Source of the DNA: Acidocella aminolytica 101 = DSM 11237
Lineage (GTDB): Bacteria > Pseudomonadota > Alphaproteobacteria > Acetobacterales > Acetobacteraceae
Length of the DNA: 64,000 nucleotides
Assembly: GCF_900129125.1 (NCBI RefSeq)
Contig: NZ_FQVJ01000006.1
Coordinates: 1-64,000 of the forward strand
Reading direction: 5' to 3'
The notes below the pieces were generated by a model that worked only from the letters and a program-made list of their open reading frames with translations, searched no databases and was not told the origin of the DNA. The translations under genes and the position numbers were made by a program. Below are positions 28,297 to 37,012 of the stretch, in pieces (position 1 is the first letter of the stretch; every line of letters starts with the position of its first letter).

Positions 28297-28380
28297 CTCC
28301 CCCTTACCGAAGCCGCGCGCCCCACACCTGCCCTGTGTGATCAAAAGAATACCAGTTGAAAGCGGATGCGGCTTATTGAT

Positions 28381-28410
28381 CTTTGTCTTAGCCTCACGCG
28401 TGCGACAAAG
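28381..28410 (+). promoter_or_regulatory. Inverted repeat overlapping the ribosome-binding site of the SDR gene
   Basis: CTTTGTC at 28381-28387 is complementary to GACAAAG at 28404-28410, and the second arm overlaps the AAAGGAG ribosome-binding site of the gene starting at 28421. The stem could limit translation. With a 16-base loop it is only moderately stable. Confidence 0.35.
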
Positions 28411-28420
28411 GAGATCGACT

Positions 28421-29161
28421 ATGGCTGATGCGCAACCTGTTTTACTGCTGACCGGTGCTAGCCGGGGGATTGGGCATGCCACCGTGAAGCTGTTCCAGGA
28501 ACGTGGGTGGCGGTTATTGACCGTATCGCGCCAGCCTTTCTCGCCGCTTTGCCAATGGCCAAGTGCCAAAGAAAGCCATATTCAGGCAGATCTGGAAGAT
28601 CTGGAGTCGATTCCAGCTCTGGCGGCGGAGGTGCGGACCCGGTTGCTGGACGGCAAGCTGCATGCGCTGGTGAATAATGCGGGCATCTCGCCCAAGGGGC
28701 CTCAGGGTGAACGGCTGGGGGTTATGGCAACGGACGCTGCACTCTGGACTAAGGTGCTGAATGTGAATCTTGTTTCCACCGCCTTGCTGGCGCGGGCGGT
28801 GCTACCAGAGCTAGAGCGGGCGCGCGGCTCGATTGTGAATGTGACCTCCATTGCCGGATCGCGCGTCCATCCGTTCGCGGGAGTGGCTTATGCGGCGTCC
28901 AAGGCGGCGCTGGCAGCATTGACCCGGGAGATGGCGCATGAATTTGGCGGGCTCGGGGTGCGGGCGAATGCCATCGCGCCGGGAGAAATTAGCACATCCA
29001 TCCTATCAGAAGGGACCGATGAGCTGGTTGCGGCTGAAGTGCCGATGAAGCGGCTGGGCACTCCTGCCGAGGTAGCGGAGACGATTTATTTTCTTTGCAC
29101 CTCTGCGTCATCTTACGTAAACGGCGCGGAAATCCACATTAATGGCGGGCAGCATGTGTAA
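28421..29161 (+). CDS. SDR-family oxidoreductase
   Basis: The 246-residue short-chain dehydrogenase has the coenzyme motif TGASRGIG at about residues 11-18, NNAGISPKGPQGE, NVTSIAGSRVHPFAG with the catalytic Ser, and YAASKAALAAL with Tyr and Lys. The C-terminal VNGAEIHINGGQHV is the classical SDR end. The substrate is unknown. AAAGGAGATCGACT fixes the ATG at 28421; an upstream in-frame reading from 28337 is rejected. The gene follows the tRNA-Thr by 124 bases and is convergent with nrdJ. Confidence 0.85.
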   Translation: MADAQPVLLLTGASRGIGHATVKLFQERGWRLLTVSRQPFSPLCQWPSAKESHIQADLEDLESIPALAAEVRTRLLDGKLHALVNNAGISPKGPQGERLGVMATDAALWTKVLNVNLVSTALLARAVLPELERARGSIVNVTSIAGSRVHPFAGVAYAASKAALAALTREMAHEFGGLGVRANAIAPGEISTSILSEGTDELVAAEVPMKRLGTPAEVAETIYFLCTSASSYVNGAEIHINGGQHV

Positions 29162-29187
29162 CAGGCAGCCCGCGTTCAGCAGCTAGC

Positions 29188-31491
29188 TCAGCCGCATTTG
29201 GACCAGCCGCATTGGAGGCAGCTCAGACAGCCGGCCTCGCGGACCAGCCCCGGCTGACTGCATTTGGGACACAGGCTGCCCAGGGGCGAAACAGCCGCTT
29301 CCGCCTTTTTGCCCTGCACCGGCAGCCGGTCGTTTTCCAGCGTCAGGAAGCCGGTTTCCAGCATGTGACGCTCGATCACATCACCGATTGCCGCCACCAG
29401 GGACGGCACATAACGCCCTTGCGCCCATTGTCCGCCTCGCGGGTCGAAGACCTGCTTCAGCTCCTCCGCCACGAAAGCAACCTCACCGCCGCGGCGGAAC
29501 ACGGCCGATATCATCCGTGTGAGCGCCACCACCCAGGCGTAATGTTCGAGGTTTTTCGAGTTCACGAAAATCTCGAAGGGACGGCGCACGCCGTCCTGCT
29601 CGATGTCGTTGATGGTGACATACATAGCGTGCTCGCTGTCAGGCCAGCGCAGCTTGTAGGTGGCTCCCACAAGGCGGTCCGCGCGGACCAGCAGGCCAGA
29701 GACATCGTCATGAATTGCCTGTGGCGCCGGCACGGCAGAGGTTTGCGGCTTAACCTCCAGCACCGAGCCGGTGACGGCGTTGGGGCGGTATGTGGTGCAG
29801 CCTTTGCAGCCACTGCGATAAGCGTCGAGGTATACCTCCTGAAATGCCTCAAAGCTAATATCTTCCGGCACGTTCACGGTTTTAGAGATGGCGCTGTCCA
29901 CATGAGCCTGCACGGCAGCCTGCATGCGCACGTGCTCGGAAGGATTAAGGTCCTGAGCGGTGACGAAATAGTCCGGCAGGGCTGTGTCGGCGCCGAACTT
30001 GGCGCGCCAGAGCCGCAGGGCGTAGTCCGTGACCTCTTCCTCGGTGCGGGTGCCGTCGCGTTGCAGCACCTTACGGGTAAAGGCCAGTGCGAATACCGGC
30101 TCGACGCCGCTGGAGACGTTATCCGCCACCAGCGAAATGGTGCCCGTAGGCGCGATGGAGGTGAGCAACGCATTGCGAATGCCATGCTGGCTGATGGCGG
30201 CGCGCACGTCCTCATCCAGCCCGCTGATGGTTTCACCGGCCAGATATTTTACACGGTCATAGAGCGGAAACGCGCCTTTTTCCTTAGCCAGCTTGGCGGA
30301 AGCGAGATACGCGGCGCGCTCGACTTGCTTGGCCCAAGCCTTGGCCTGGGCTGCGGCCTCAACTGTACCATAGCGCAGGCCGCACATCATCAGAGCGTCG
30401 GCCAAGCCGGTCATGCCGAGGCCGATGCGGCGCTTGGCGTCGGCCTCCTTGCGCTGCTGTTCCAACGGAAAGCCTGAGGCGTCGATGGTGTTGTCCATCA
30501 TGCGGATAGCGGTAGCGACCAACCCGGCTAGTTCTGTCTCGTCGATATGCGCGCCATCCTCAAAGGGATCACGCACCAACCGGGCGAGATTGATGGAGCC
30601 GAGCAGACAGGCGCCGTAAGGCGGCAGTGGCTGTTCTCCACACGGGTTGGTGGCGTGGATGGTTTCGCAATAATAGAGATTATTGCGCTTATTAATCCGG
30701 TCGATGAAGATCACCCCCGGCTCGGCATATTCGTAGGTGGCGCGGGTGATCTTGTCCCACAGGTCACGGGCACGCAGGGTGCGGTAGGTCTTGCCCGCGA
30801 AAACCAGATCCCAGGCGGAATCCAACTCCACCGCCTTCATGAAATCGTCCGTCACCAGGACGGAGAGATTGAAGTTGCGCAGCCGCCCTGGCTCGCGCTT
30901 GGCGGCAATGAAGTCCTCAATATCCGGGTGGTCGCAGCGCATCACCGCCATCATCGCACCACGCCGGGCGCCGGCAGACATGATGGTGCGGCACATAGAG
31001 TCCCACACGTCCATAAAAGAAAGAGGGCCGGAGGCGTCAGCACCGACGCCGCGCACCAGCGCGCCCTTGGGCCGGAGCGAGGAGAAATCATAGCCGATTC
31101 CTCCGCCCTGCTGCATGGTCAATGCGGCCTCGCGCAAATGGGTGAAGATCTGGCCCAGATCATCCTCGATATCGCCCATCACGAAGCAGTTGAAGAGCGT
31201 AACGCGACGCTCTGTGCCAGCGCCCGAGAGGATACGGCCGGCGGGGATAAAGCGGAAATCGCGCAGCGCGTCGTAGAACGGGGCTTCCCACTGGACAGGG
31301 TCTTTTTCCACATCAGCGAGTGCCCGGGCCACGCGCTGCCACATATCCTCAACCGTCTGGTCAATGGGAGCCCCAGTCTCGGTCTTCAGGCGGTATTTCG
31401 AATCCCAGATTTGGGCTGAAATGGGCGCCATCCTGTCCAGGATCGACTCACAACGCGTTTCAGAAGCGGTGAAATCCGCAGGAATATCCAT
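29188..31491 (-). CDS. nrdJ: Ribonucleotide reductase, class II (adenosylcobalamin-dependent)
   Basis: The 767-residue enzyme reduces ribonucleotides to deoxyribonucleotides using coenzyme B12, independent of oxygen. It has RFIPAGRILSGAG, TLFNCFVMGDIEDD with the first redox Cys, QQGGGIGYDFSSLRPKG, ATNPCGEQPLPPYGACLLGS (radical-site Cys and Glu), and LTSIAPTGTISLVA. The C-terminus has CKGCTTYRPN and a zinc-ribbon-like tail with four CxxC-type pairs (CPKC, CLSC, CGWSKC), typical of this shorter NrdJ form. GGAG precedes the ATG at 31491; an extension to 31581 is not supported. It dispenses with NrdAB-type radical generation. Confidence 0.92.
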   Translation of the reverse strand: MDIPADFTASETRCESILDRMAPISAQIWDSKYRLKTETGAPIDQTVEDMWQRVARALADVEKDPVQWEAPFYDALRDFRFIPAGRILSGAGTERRVTLFNCFVMGDIEDDLGQIFTHLREAALTMQQGGGIGYDFSSLRPKGALVRGVGADASGPLSFMDVWDSMCRTIMSAGARRGAMMAVMRCDHPDIEDFIAAKREPGRLRNFNLSVLVTDDFMKAVELDSAWDLVFAGKTYRTLRARDLWDKITRATYEYAEPGVIFIDRINKRNNLYYCETIHATNPCGEQPLPPYGACLLGSINLARLVRDPFEDGAHIDETELAGLVATAIRMMDNTIDASGFPLEQQRKEADAKRRIGLGMTGLADALMMCGLRYGTVEAAAQAKAWAKQVERAAYLASAKLAKEKGAFPLYDRVKYLAGETISGLDEDVRAAISQHGIRNALLTSIAPTGTISLVADNVSSGVEPVFALAFTRKVLQRDGTRTEEEVTDYALRLWRAKFGADTALPDYFVTAQDLNPSEHVRMQAAVQAHVDSAISKTVNVPEDISFEAFQEVYLDAYRSGCKGCTTYRPNAVTGSVLEVKPQTSAVPAPQAIHDDVSGLLVRADRLVGATYKLRWPDSEHAMYVTINDIEQDGVRRPFEIFVNSKNLEHYAWVVALTRMISAVFRRGGEVAFVAEELKQVFDPRGGQWAQGRYVPSLVAAIGDVIERHMLETGFLTLENDRLPVQGKKAEAAVSPLGSLCPKCSQPGLVREAGCLSCLQCGWSKCG

Positions 31492-31602
31492 ATAGCTGAC
31501 TCCGGTTTGGCGGCCCGCCCAGCGGCAAGACCGAGGACTCGGGGAAGCCACACCATACCAACTCCGTGCCCGCGTCGCCAACCGTCATCATCAATATCTG
31601 GA

Positions 31603-33186
31603 TCAATATCCGAGCGCGCAACCATCCTTGCGTGGATCGGACCCGCCGATGAGAACGCCGCGCTGATGGTCAAGCTGGATCATCTGCCCGCCGCCATGCG
31701 GCAGGGCAATGTCTTCCAGCTTGTGACCCTTAGCCGCGAGCGCCGTACGGATGGAGGCTGGAATGCCACGTTCCACCTCAACCTTGCCTGCGAAGGGAAA
31801 GAGACGCGGGAGATCAAGCGCGGCTTGCGGGTCCAGCCCATATTGCAGGACGTTAGCCAGCACCCAACTCTGGCCCATCGGCTGATATTGACCGCCCATC
31901 ACGCCGAATACGATCTGTGGCTTGCCATGCTGGAAGGCCATGGCAGGGATGATGGTGTGCATGGGCCGCTTGTTGGGGGCAACTTGGTTGGGGTGACCGG
32001 GCTTCGTACTAAAGCTGAAGCCGCGATTATGCATGACCACGCCGGTATTGCCCGCGACAATGCCAGAGCCGAAACTCTGGAAGATGGAATTGATAAAGCT
32101 GCAACAATTTCCGTCTGCATCCACTACAGCGATATAGACCGTGTCCTTATGCAAATGCCCGGCGGCAGGCAGAGTTTCCAAAGCCCGGTCATCCTGAATC
32201 AGCCCGCGCAGCCCAGCGATGTAATTATCGCTCAGCAGATGCTCAACCGGTACATCCACCTGGGTGGGGTCGGCCAGGAAGGCGTCGCGATCACGGTAAA
32301 CCAGACGCGCTGCTTCCACATGACGGTGCAGGCGCAACGGGTCCAGCGGGTCTGTGCCGGGGGAGAAACCGTCCATAATGCCCATTAGCATCAAGGCGAT
32401 GATGCCTGAGCCGTTAGGTGGGCACTCCCAAACTTCATGTCCCGCGAAAGCGTGGGAGATGGGCGTGACGAACTCGGCAACATCGAGCCCGGCTGCGAAA
32501 TCTGCCTCGGTATGGAACCCGCCACGGGCACGCAGATCCTTCACGATCTCCGCCGCAATGGGGCCGGTGTAAAACGCCCTGGCGCCGTCTTTGGCGATAG
32601 CGCGCAATGTGGCGGCGAGTTGCGGATTGCGCAGTCTGGTACCCGGCTGCGGCGCCCTGCCGCCTGGCAGAAAGATGTCGGCACCATTTTGCTTCAGCTT
32701 GGCCTCGACCTCCGCCCAGTCCGCCGCCACACGCGGTGTGACGACATAGCCATCCTCCGCGAAGCGGATAGCCGGCCGCAACAGCTCATTCAGCCCTTTG
32801 CGACCGTAGGTTTTGGCAAGCTTCTCCCAAGCTGAGACACCGCCAGGCACGGTGACGGCGTGGGCGGAAGCTGCCCCATAGGCCGAGAGCCCCTGCCCTG
32901 CCAGCGCCTCAAGCGAGAGCCCTGCCGGCGTGCGGCCGGAGCCGTTGAGCGCGATGACCTTGTCGCTACCCGCCGGGGCATAGAGGCAAAACAGATCCCC
33001 GCCGACGCCGGTTGAGTGCGGCTCTACCACCGCCAGAACTGCCGCCGCGGCAATGGCGGCGTCCAGCGCGTTGCCGCCTGCTTTCATGACCTCAATGGCG
33101 GTGAGGGTCGCCTCCGGCATAGAAGTGGCCGCCATGGCGTTGGTAGCGAAAGCCGGACTGCGTCCGGCGGCGTGGAAATCCCGCAT
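31603..33186 (-). CDS. ggt: Gamma-glutamyltransferase
   Basis: Family members cleave or transfer the gamma-glutamyl group of glutathione and related compounds after self-processing. The 527-residue protein starts without a signal peptide (MRDFHAAGRS), suggesting a cytoplasmic form. It carries EPHSTGVGGDLFCLY, PNGSGIIALMLMGI, the processing site KDTVYIAVVDADGNC with the nucleophile Thr, NRGFSFSTKPGHPNQV, and GVMGGQYQPMGQSWV near the end. The second Thr of the usual TTH motif is Val. A sigma70-like promoter lies upstream. It might release gamma-glutamyl groups that feed the 5-oxoproline genes at 40-44 kb, but the distance makes this speculative. Confidence 0.88.
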   Translation of the reverse strand: MRDFHAAGRSPAFATNAMAATSMPEATLTAIEVMKAGGNALDAAIAAAAVLAVVEPHSTGVGGDLFCLYAPAGSDKVIALNGSGRTPAGLSLEALAGQGLSAYGAASAHAVTVPGGVSAWEKLAKTYGRKGLNELLRPAIRFAEDGYVVTPRVAADWAEVEAKLKQNGADIFLPGGRAPQPGTRLRNPQLAATLRAIAKDGARAFYTGPIAAEIVKDLRARGGFHTEADFAAGLDVAEFVTPISHAFAGHEVWECPPNGSGIIALMLMGIMDGFSPGTDPLDPLRLHRHVEAARLVYRDRDAFLADPTQVDVPVEHLLSDNYIAGLRGLIQDDRALETLPAAGHLHKDTVYIAVVDADGNCCSFINSIFQSFGSGIVAGNTGVVMHNRGFSFSTKPGHPNQVAPNKRPMHTIIPAMAFQHGKPQIVFGVMGGQYQPMGQSWVLANVLQYGLDPQAALDLPRLFPFAGKVEVERGIPASIRTALAAKGHKLEDIALPHGGGQMIQLDHQRGVLIGGSDPRKDGCALGY

Positions 33187-33215
33187 GGTCTGTGCTTCCT
33201 GAGTTTTTGTTCGGG

Positions 33216-33244
33216 ATTTAAGACGCTTTCTTATATAGTTTCAA
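33216..33244 (-). promoter_or_regulatory. Sigma70-like promoter of ggt
   Basis: On the reverse strand TTGAAA (33244-33239) and TTAAAT (33221-33216) are separated by 17 bases. The predicted start is about 25 bases before the ATG, which has AGGA upstream. Both hexamers are close to consensus. Confidence 0.5.
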
Positions 33245-33256
33245 CGCGTCCCAACT

Positions 33257-33655
33257 TTAGCTGCGCACCAGCCAGACACAGGCCACGCTGGCCAAAGAGG
33301 CGGCAACGCCCGTAGCAAACGCGCCCCAACTTAAATCGGCCAGGGTGATCATCACGGGCCAGACGCGCAAGGTAGCCTGGTTGGTGAGGTCGTATGTGCC
33401 ATACGCTACTAGCCCGAAAGCGGCGCCGCGTAGCAGCGCCATGGCCGGTTTTTCAGACGGCAGCACAGCGAAGATGACGATGCCGGCAATATAAAGCACA
33501 TAGAACAAAATAGCTGGGGCTGGGCGGACGGCGTCGGCCAGCAGCCCTTGCAGAAAAGGCTTGTAAAGCCGGGGCCCCATGAGGCTCAGCCAAACAGCAT
33601 CCAACGCCAGGAACGCACAGGCGACAGTCGCATAAGCAGTAAAAAACAGCTTCAT
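33257..33655 (-). CDS. DUF2177-family membrane protein
   Basis: This 132-residue inner-membrane protein has four predicted helices and matches DUF2177: LDAVWLSLMGPRLYK near the N-terminus, FYVLYIAGIVIFAV, AAFGLVAYGTYDLTNQATL and WPVMITLADLSWG. Its function is unknown. It lies nine bases after the CFA-like gene, as the last member of the amine oxidase-DUF1365-CFA operon. DUF2177 proteins often occur in RpoE/ChrR-type loci, so it probably belongs to the photo-oxidative membrane response. Confidence 0.85.
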   Translation of the reverse strand: MKLFFTAYATVACAFLALDAVWLSLMGPRLYKPFLQGLLADAVRPAPAILFYVLYIAGIVIFAVLPSEKPAMALLRGAAFGLVAYGTYDLTNQATLRVWPVMITLADLSWGAFATGVAASLASVACVWLVRS

Positions 33656-33664
33656 CTCGCCCCC

Positions 33665-34873
33665 TTAGCCCCGCAGCTCATAAAGCCCGACATCGACGCT
33701 GCCGGTGATAAAGCCCGCCTCGCAATAACAGAGATAATAATCCCATAGCCTGCGGAAGCGTGTGTCGAACCCCTGCTGCTCAAGCTGGGGCCAGGCGGCG
33801 TGGAAGCGGGTTCGCCAGTCCGCCAGAGTGCGGGCGTAGCTGGCTCCGAAATGCCGCACACGTCCCGGCCTCAGACCCGCTGCTTCCGCCTGCGCGGCCA
33901 CTCCTGCCTTGGTGAGCAGCATCCCGCCTGGGAAAACATGACTCTGAATAAAATCCGCGCCGCGTCGGTAGGCAGCAAAGCGCTCGGCGGCGATAGTGAT
34001 AATTTGCAGCACCGCGCGCCCGCCGGGTTTTAATCTTGCGCGCAGGGTACGGAAATAATCCGGCCAATATGCTTCGCCCACCGCCTCTATCATCTCCACC
34101 GAGACGATGCGGTCATAATGCCCGGTCTCGTCACGGTAATCACGCAACGCCAGCGAAACGTTTGAGGTAAGCTCAGCCTTGCGGATTACCTCTTGCGCAT
34201 AAGCCAATTGGGCTGGGGAGATTGTCACCCCAGTCACCTGCGCGCCACCGCACCCCAGATGCCGTGCCAGAGCGCCCCAGCCGCAGCCAATTTCCAGCAC
34301 CGATCCGCCAGTTGGCGTATCCAGCCAATCCGCAATCAAGGCCAGCTTGGCGGCCTGGGCAGCTTCAAGCGTTTGGGCAGCGCCTTCATACAGAGCGGAG
34401 GAATAAAGCATACTCTCGTCCAGCCAGCTCGCGAAGAAATCATTGCCGAGGTCGTAATGCGCCATGATGTTGCGCTTCGCTCCGGTACGATTGTTGGCGC
34501 GGGCTTTGTGGCGCAGCCTTTGCAAAGCCCGCAGCGGGACAGACAAAGCACTATCCGCAGCTTGGTTGAAATTCAGGGCGCAGGATTCGATCAAGGCGGT
34601 AAGATCCGGGGTACTCCAGCCTCCGGCGATGTACGCAGTGGCAAGGCCGGTATCGCCCTCCAGGAGCAGGGCTCGGAGGATCTGCCAGTCTTGCAGCACC
34701 AGCCGCGCCTGTGGGCCAGGCAGCGGGCCGCGGGCCTCATAAAGCTGCCCTTGCGGGGTGACGCAGGTGAAGTGGCCATAGCGCAGACCGGAGAGAACGC
34801 GCCGTAACAAAGCCTCGTAAAGACCGGAGCGGCGCACTGGACGGGTGACGGCCGGGTGGAGAATTTCACTCAT
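33665..34873 (-). CDS. CFA synthase-like SAM methyltransferase (operon of the amine oxidase)
   Basis: The 402-residue protein has the CFA-synthase layout: an N-terminal lipid-binding region with GLATAYIAGGWSTPDLTALI, then NIMAHYDLGNDFFASWLDES and MLYSSALYEGA. The SAM motif is LEIGCGWGALARHLG; RIVSVEMIEAVGEAYWPDYF, FIQSHVFPGGMLLT and YARTLADWRTRFHAAWP follow. It presumably methylates unsaturated acyl chains of membrane lipids. AGGAGATCTGC fixes the ATG at 34873. Its start overlaps the DUF1365 stop by four bases. Its position under the putative ECF promoter parallels the CFA-like gene of the R. sphaeroides RpoE regulon. Confidence 0.88.
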   Translation of the reverse strand: MSEILHPAVTRPVRRSGLYEALLRRVLSGLRYGHFTCVTPQGQLYEARGPLPGPQARLVLQDWQILRALLLEGDTGLATAYIAGGWSTPDLTALIESCALNFNQAADSALSVPLRALQRLRHKARANNRTGAKRNIMAHYDLGNDFFASWLDESMLYSSALYEGAAQTLEAAQAAKLALIADWLDTPTGGSVLEIGCGWGALARHLGCGGAQVTGVTISPAQLAYAQEVIRKAELTSNVSLALRDYRDETGHYDRIVSVEMIEAVGEAYWPDYFRTLRARLKPGGRAVLQIITIAAERFAAYRRGADFIQSHVFPGGMLLTKAGVAAQAEAAGLRPGRVRHFGASYARTLADWRTRFHAAWPQLEQQGFDTRFRRLWDYYLCYCEAGFITGSVDVGLYELRG

Positions 34874-35634
34874 GCAGATCTCCTGGGGCGGGCATAGCCC
34901 TGGCTGACATCCTGATCCGGGGCGGGTGGGCGCGGGCGCGGGCGGAGGCCCTTGCACCAGATTTTCAACGCTTCCCAATGAATGGCGGTGAGCACTTTGA
35001 CGCCGAGCCAGGGCTGGGCGGCGACAAGACGCAGCAAGGCGGCGTCCGTCAGCGGCGCGCGGCGCCCGGCCATGGTCGCGCGCAAGATAACGCCTTGCGC
35101 ATCCTCCACCGCGATATGCAACCCCAGCGAATCGCTAGGGGGATGCAGAGTGAAGCGGTAGCGCAGTCCCATATCCATGAAAGGAGAGACATAAAACACT
35201 TTTTCAGCCCCCTGGCGCAGAGGGCCGCTCGTCTCCTCCACGGGGCAGAGATAAGAGTGGCGCTGGCCGAATGTGTTATTGACCTCGTAGATCACGGCAC
35301 GCAGCACCCCCGCCTCCGTGTGGCAGAGAAACAGGCTGAGCGGATTGAAACCCAACCCCAGCACACGCGGCATGGACAGCAAGGTAATGTGGGCGCTGGC
35401 GGACGCCAACCCTGCCTCGCGCAAAGTGGTATCGACCCAATTGCGCAACGTCGCCGACTTGTTGCCATGGTCTGAATCCCGGAAGCTGACGAGGTTAAAG
35501 CGGTTGCGGGAGAACAGCTTAAGACGCGGCGGGGCGTCCAGGTCCAGCAGCAGATAAGGCACTTGATAAGACAGCGCATGGGGGCGGGGGCGAATACGGG
35601 TGTGGGTAACCAGGACCGGGTAGAGCGCGTTCAC
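34870..35634 (-). CDS. DUF1365-family protein
   Basis: The 254-residue protein matches DUF1365: VTHTRIRPRPHALSYQVPYL at the N-terminus, LLSMPRVLGLGFNPLSLFLC, AVIYEVNNTFGQRHSYLCPV, and KVFYVSPFMDMGLRYRFTLH. The biochemical function is unknown. Across bacteria it is nearly always found between an FAD amine-oxidase-like gene and a CFA-like gene, as here, with four-base overlaps on both sides. That tight coupling implies a joint role in modifying membrane acyl chains. No membrane helix is obvious. Confidence 0.88.
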   Translation of the reverse strand: MNALYPVLVTHTRIRPRPHALSYQVPYLLLDLDAPPRLKLFSRNRFNLVSFRDSDHGNKSATLRNWVDTTLREAGLASASAHITLLSMPRVLGLGFNPLSLFLCHTEAGVLRAVIYEVNNTFGQRHSYLCPVEETSGPLRQGAEKVFYVSPFMDMGLRYRFTLHPPSDSLGLHIAVEDAQGVILRATMAGRRAPLTDAALLRLVAAQPWLGVKVLTAIHWEALKIWCKGLRPRPRPPAPDQDVSQGYARPRRSA

Positions 35635-36938
35635 CGCCTCAACTCCAGGGCAGGTGGCGCGGCGATACGGGCTGATTCACCCTCCACGCGCCAGGGACGT
35701 CGGGTCTGGCCCAACAATTCCGCCACAGCGAGCCCAGACTGCAAACCGTCCTCATGAAAGCCAGCGCCCCACCAAGCGCCGCAAAACCAAGTACGATTCG
35801 TGCCTTGCACCTCCCAGATGCGGGATTGGGCGCGCAGAGCGGCAACGTCGAACACCGGGTGGGTGAAAATCTGCTGTAACGCCACGTCACGCAAAGGACG
35901 TTCGGGGTTGAGGGTCACGAACCAGTCCTGGCCAGGGAGATTTTGCAAACGGTTCATCCAATAGGTGACGGCTACGCTATTTTGCCCACCTGTATAATTC
36001 CAGGCCGCCCAGGCGGAGCGGCGGCGGGGCATGGCGGCTTTGTCAGCATGCAGAAGAACCTCGTTGCGGGAGGTGCGGAACGCGCCAACGATCTCGCGTT
36101 CCGCTGGGGTGGGATCGCTGAGCAGGGCAAAAGCTTCATCCGCGTGGCAGGCCAGTACCACTTGGCTGAATGTCTCCTCCTGCCCGTTGGCCAATCGCAG
36201 TGTGGCGCTACCTGAGGCGCGGCGCAGGGCCGTGACAGGCACGCCAGCGCGAACCCGACCTTTGAAGGCAGCGCGCAGCCGACCAACATATTCGCGCGAG
36301 CCCCCCTTCACGCTGCGCCAGACCGGACGGCCGGAGATTTTCAACAGCCCGTGATTTTCGCAGAACCGGATAAAAGACGCAGCCGGCAGGTCCCCCGCCA
36401 CCGAAGCAGGGCAGGACCAGACGGCGGCGATCATCGGGTAGAGATGGTCGCGCAAAAACGCCTCACCATAACCGCCTTGGCGGAGATACGCGGCGAGGCT
36501 CATCTCCCCCAGAGAAGCCGCGTCGCGCGGGGCATGAGCATAAAACCTTAAAATGCCGCGCAGCATGGACCAGAAGCGCGGCTTGAGGATATTGGCGGGC
36601 TGGGCGAACAGTCCGCGTAGATCCGAACCGGCATATTCCAGCGCGCCGTCCCGCAGAGAAACCGAGAAGGACATATCCGTGGGCAAGGTTTCCACCCCCA
36701 GATGCGCGAACAAGGCGGTGAGGTTGGGGTAGGCTGGTTCATTGTAGACGATAAAGCCGGTATCCACCGGCACGCCGCCCGCTTCAACCGTGTGGCTGTG
36801 GCCGCCCAACCGGGGAAGCGCCTCGAACAACGTAACATCATGGGCCTGAGAGAGCAGCCAAGCACAGGACAGCCCGGAAATGCCTGCCCCCACAACGGCA
36901 ATACGGCCTCCCGGACGATGTGGCGTTAATGCGTTCAT
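35631..36938 (-). CDS. FAD-dependent amine oxidase-like protein
   Basis: The 435-residue flavoprotein begins MNALTPHRPGGRIAVVGAGI, with the dinucleotide motif VVGAGISGLSCAWLL. It has GGHSHTVEAGGVPVDTGFIV, FCENHGLLKISGRPVWRSVKG, VVLACHADEAFALLSDPTPA, AAWNYTGGQNSVAVTYWMN and GTNRTWFCGAWWGAGFHEDG. The family resembles protoporphyrinogen-oxidase-like and phytoene-desaturase-like oxidoreductases; the substrate is probably an acyl lipid or isoprenoid. The ATG at 36938 has no ribosome-binding site and follows GTAATT by five bases, implying a leaderless message. It is the first gene of the amine oxidase-DUF1365-CFA-DUF2177 operon. Confidence 0.88.
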   Translation of the reverse strand: MNALTPHRPGGRIAVVGAGISGLSCAWLLSQAHDVTLFEALPRLGGHSHTVEAGGVPVDTGFIVYNEPAYPNLTALFAHLGVETLPTDMSFSVSLRDGALEYAGSDLRGLFAQPANILKPRFWSMLRGILRFYAHAPRDAASLGEMSLAAYLRQGGYGEAFLRDHLYPMIAAVWSCPASVAGDLPAASFIRFCENHGLLKISGRPVWRSVKGGSREYVGRLRAAFKGRVRAGVPVTALRRASGSATLRLANGQEETFSQVVLACHADEAFALLSDPTPAEREIVGAFRTSRNEVLLHADKAAMPRRRSAWAAWNYTGGQNSVAVTYWMNRLQNLPGQDWFVTLNPERPLRDVALQQIFTHPVFDVAALRAQSRIWEVQGTNRTWFCGAWWGAGFHEDGLQSGLAVAELLGQTRRPWRVEGESARIAAPPALELRR

Positions 36939-36943
36939 GACCA

Positions 36944-36972
36944 AATTACGGGGGCTTGTCGCTTTTGGATCA
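36944..36972 (-). promoter_or_regulatory. Putative ECF (RpoE/ChrR-type) promoter, leftward
   Basis: On the reverse strand TGATCC (36972-36967), a 17-base spacer and GTAATT (36949-36944) form an ECF11-like promoter ahead of the amine oxidase gene. The predicted start falls at or beside the ATG at 36938, matching the absence of a ribosome-binding site. It mirrors the rightward element in sequence and spacing. Confidence 0.65.
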
Positions 36973-36977
36973 TCCAA

Positions 36978-37006
36978 TGATCCACTTTCACTAATATCCC
37001 GTATAG
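36978..37006 (+). promoter_or_regulatory. Putative ECF (RpoE/ChrR-type) promoter, rightward
   Basis: TGATCC (36978-36983), a 17-base spacer and GTATAG (37001-37006) lie just upstream of the sigma factor gene. The TGATCC element is the -35 known for RpoE of R. sphaeroides. The predicted start is close to the GTG at 37013. This suggests sigma-dependent autoregulation. Confidence 0.65.
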
Positions 37007-37012
37007 TGTTCT

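Noticed and set aside
29212-30477. A 421-codon open frame on the + strand
   Set aside because: Antisense to nrdJ with no domain and unusual composition (many His, Gln and Arg); a shadow of the real gene.
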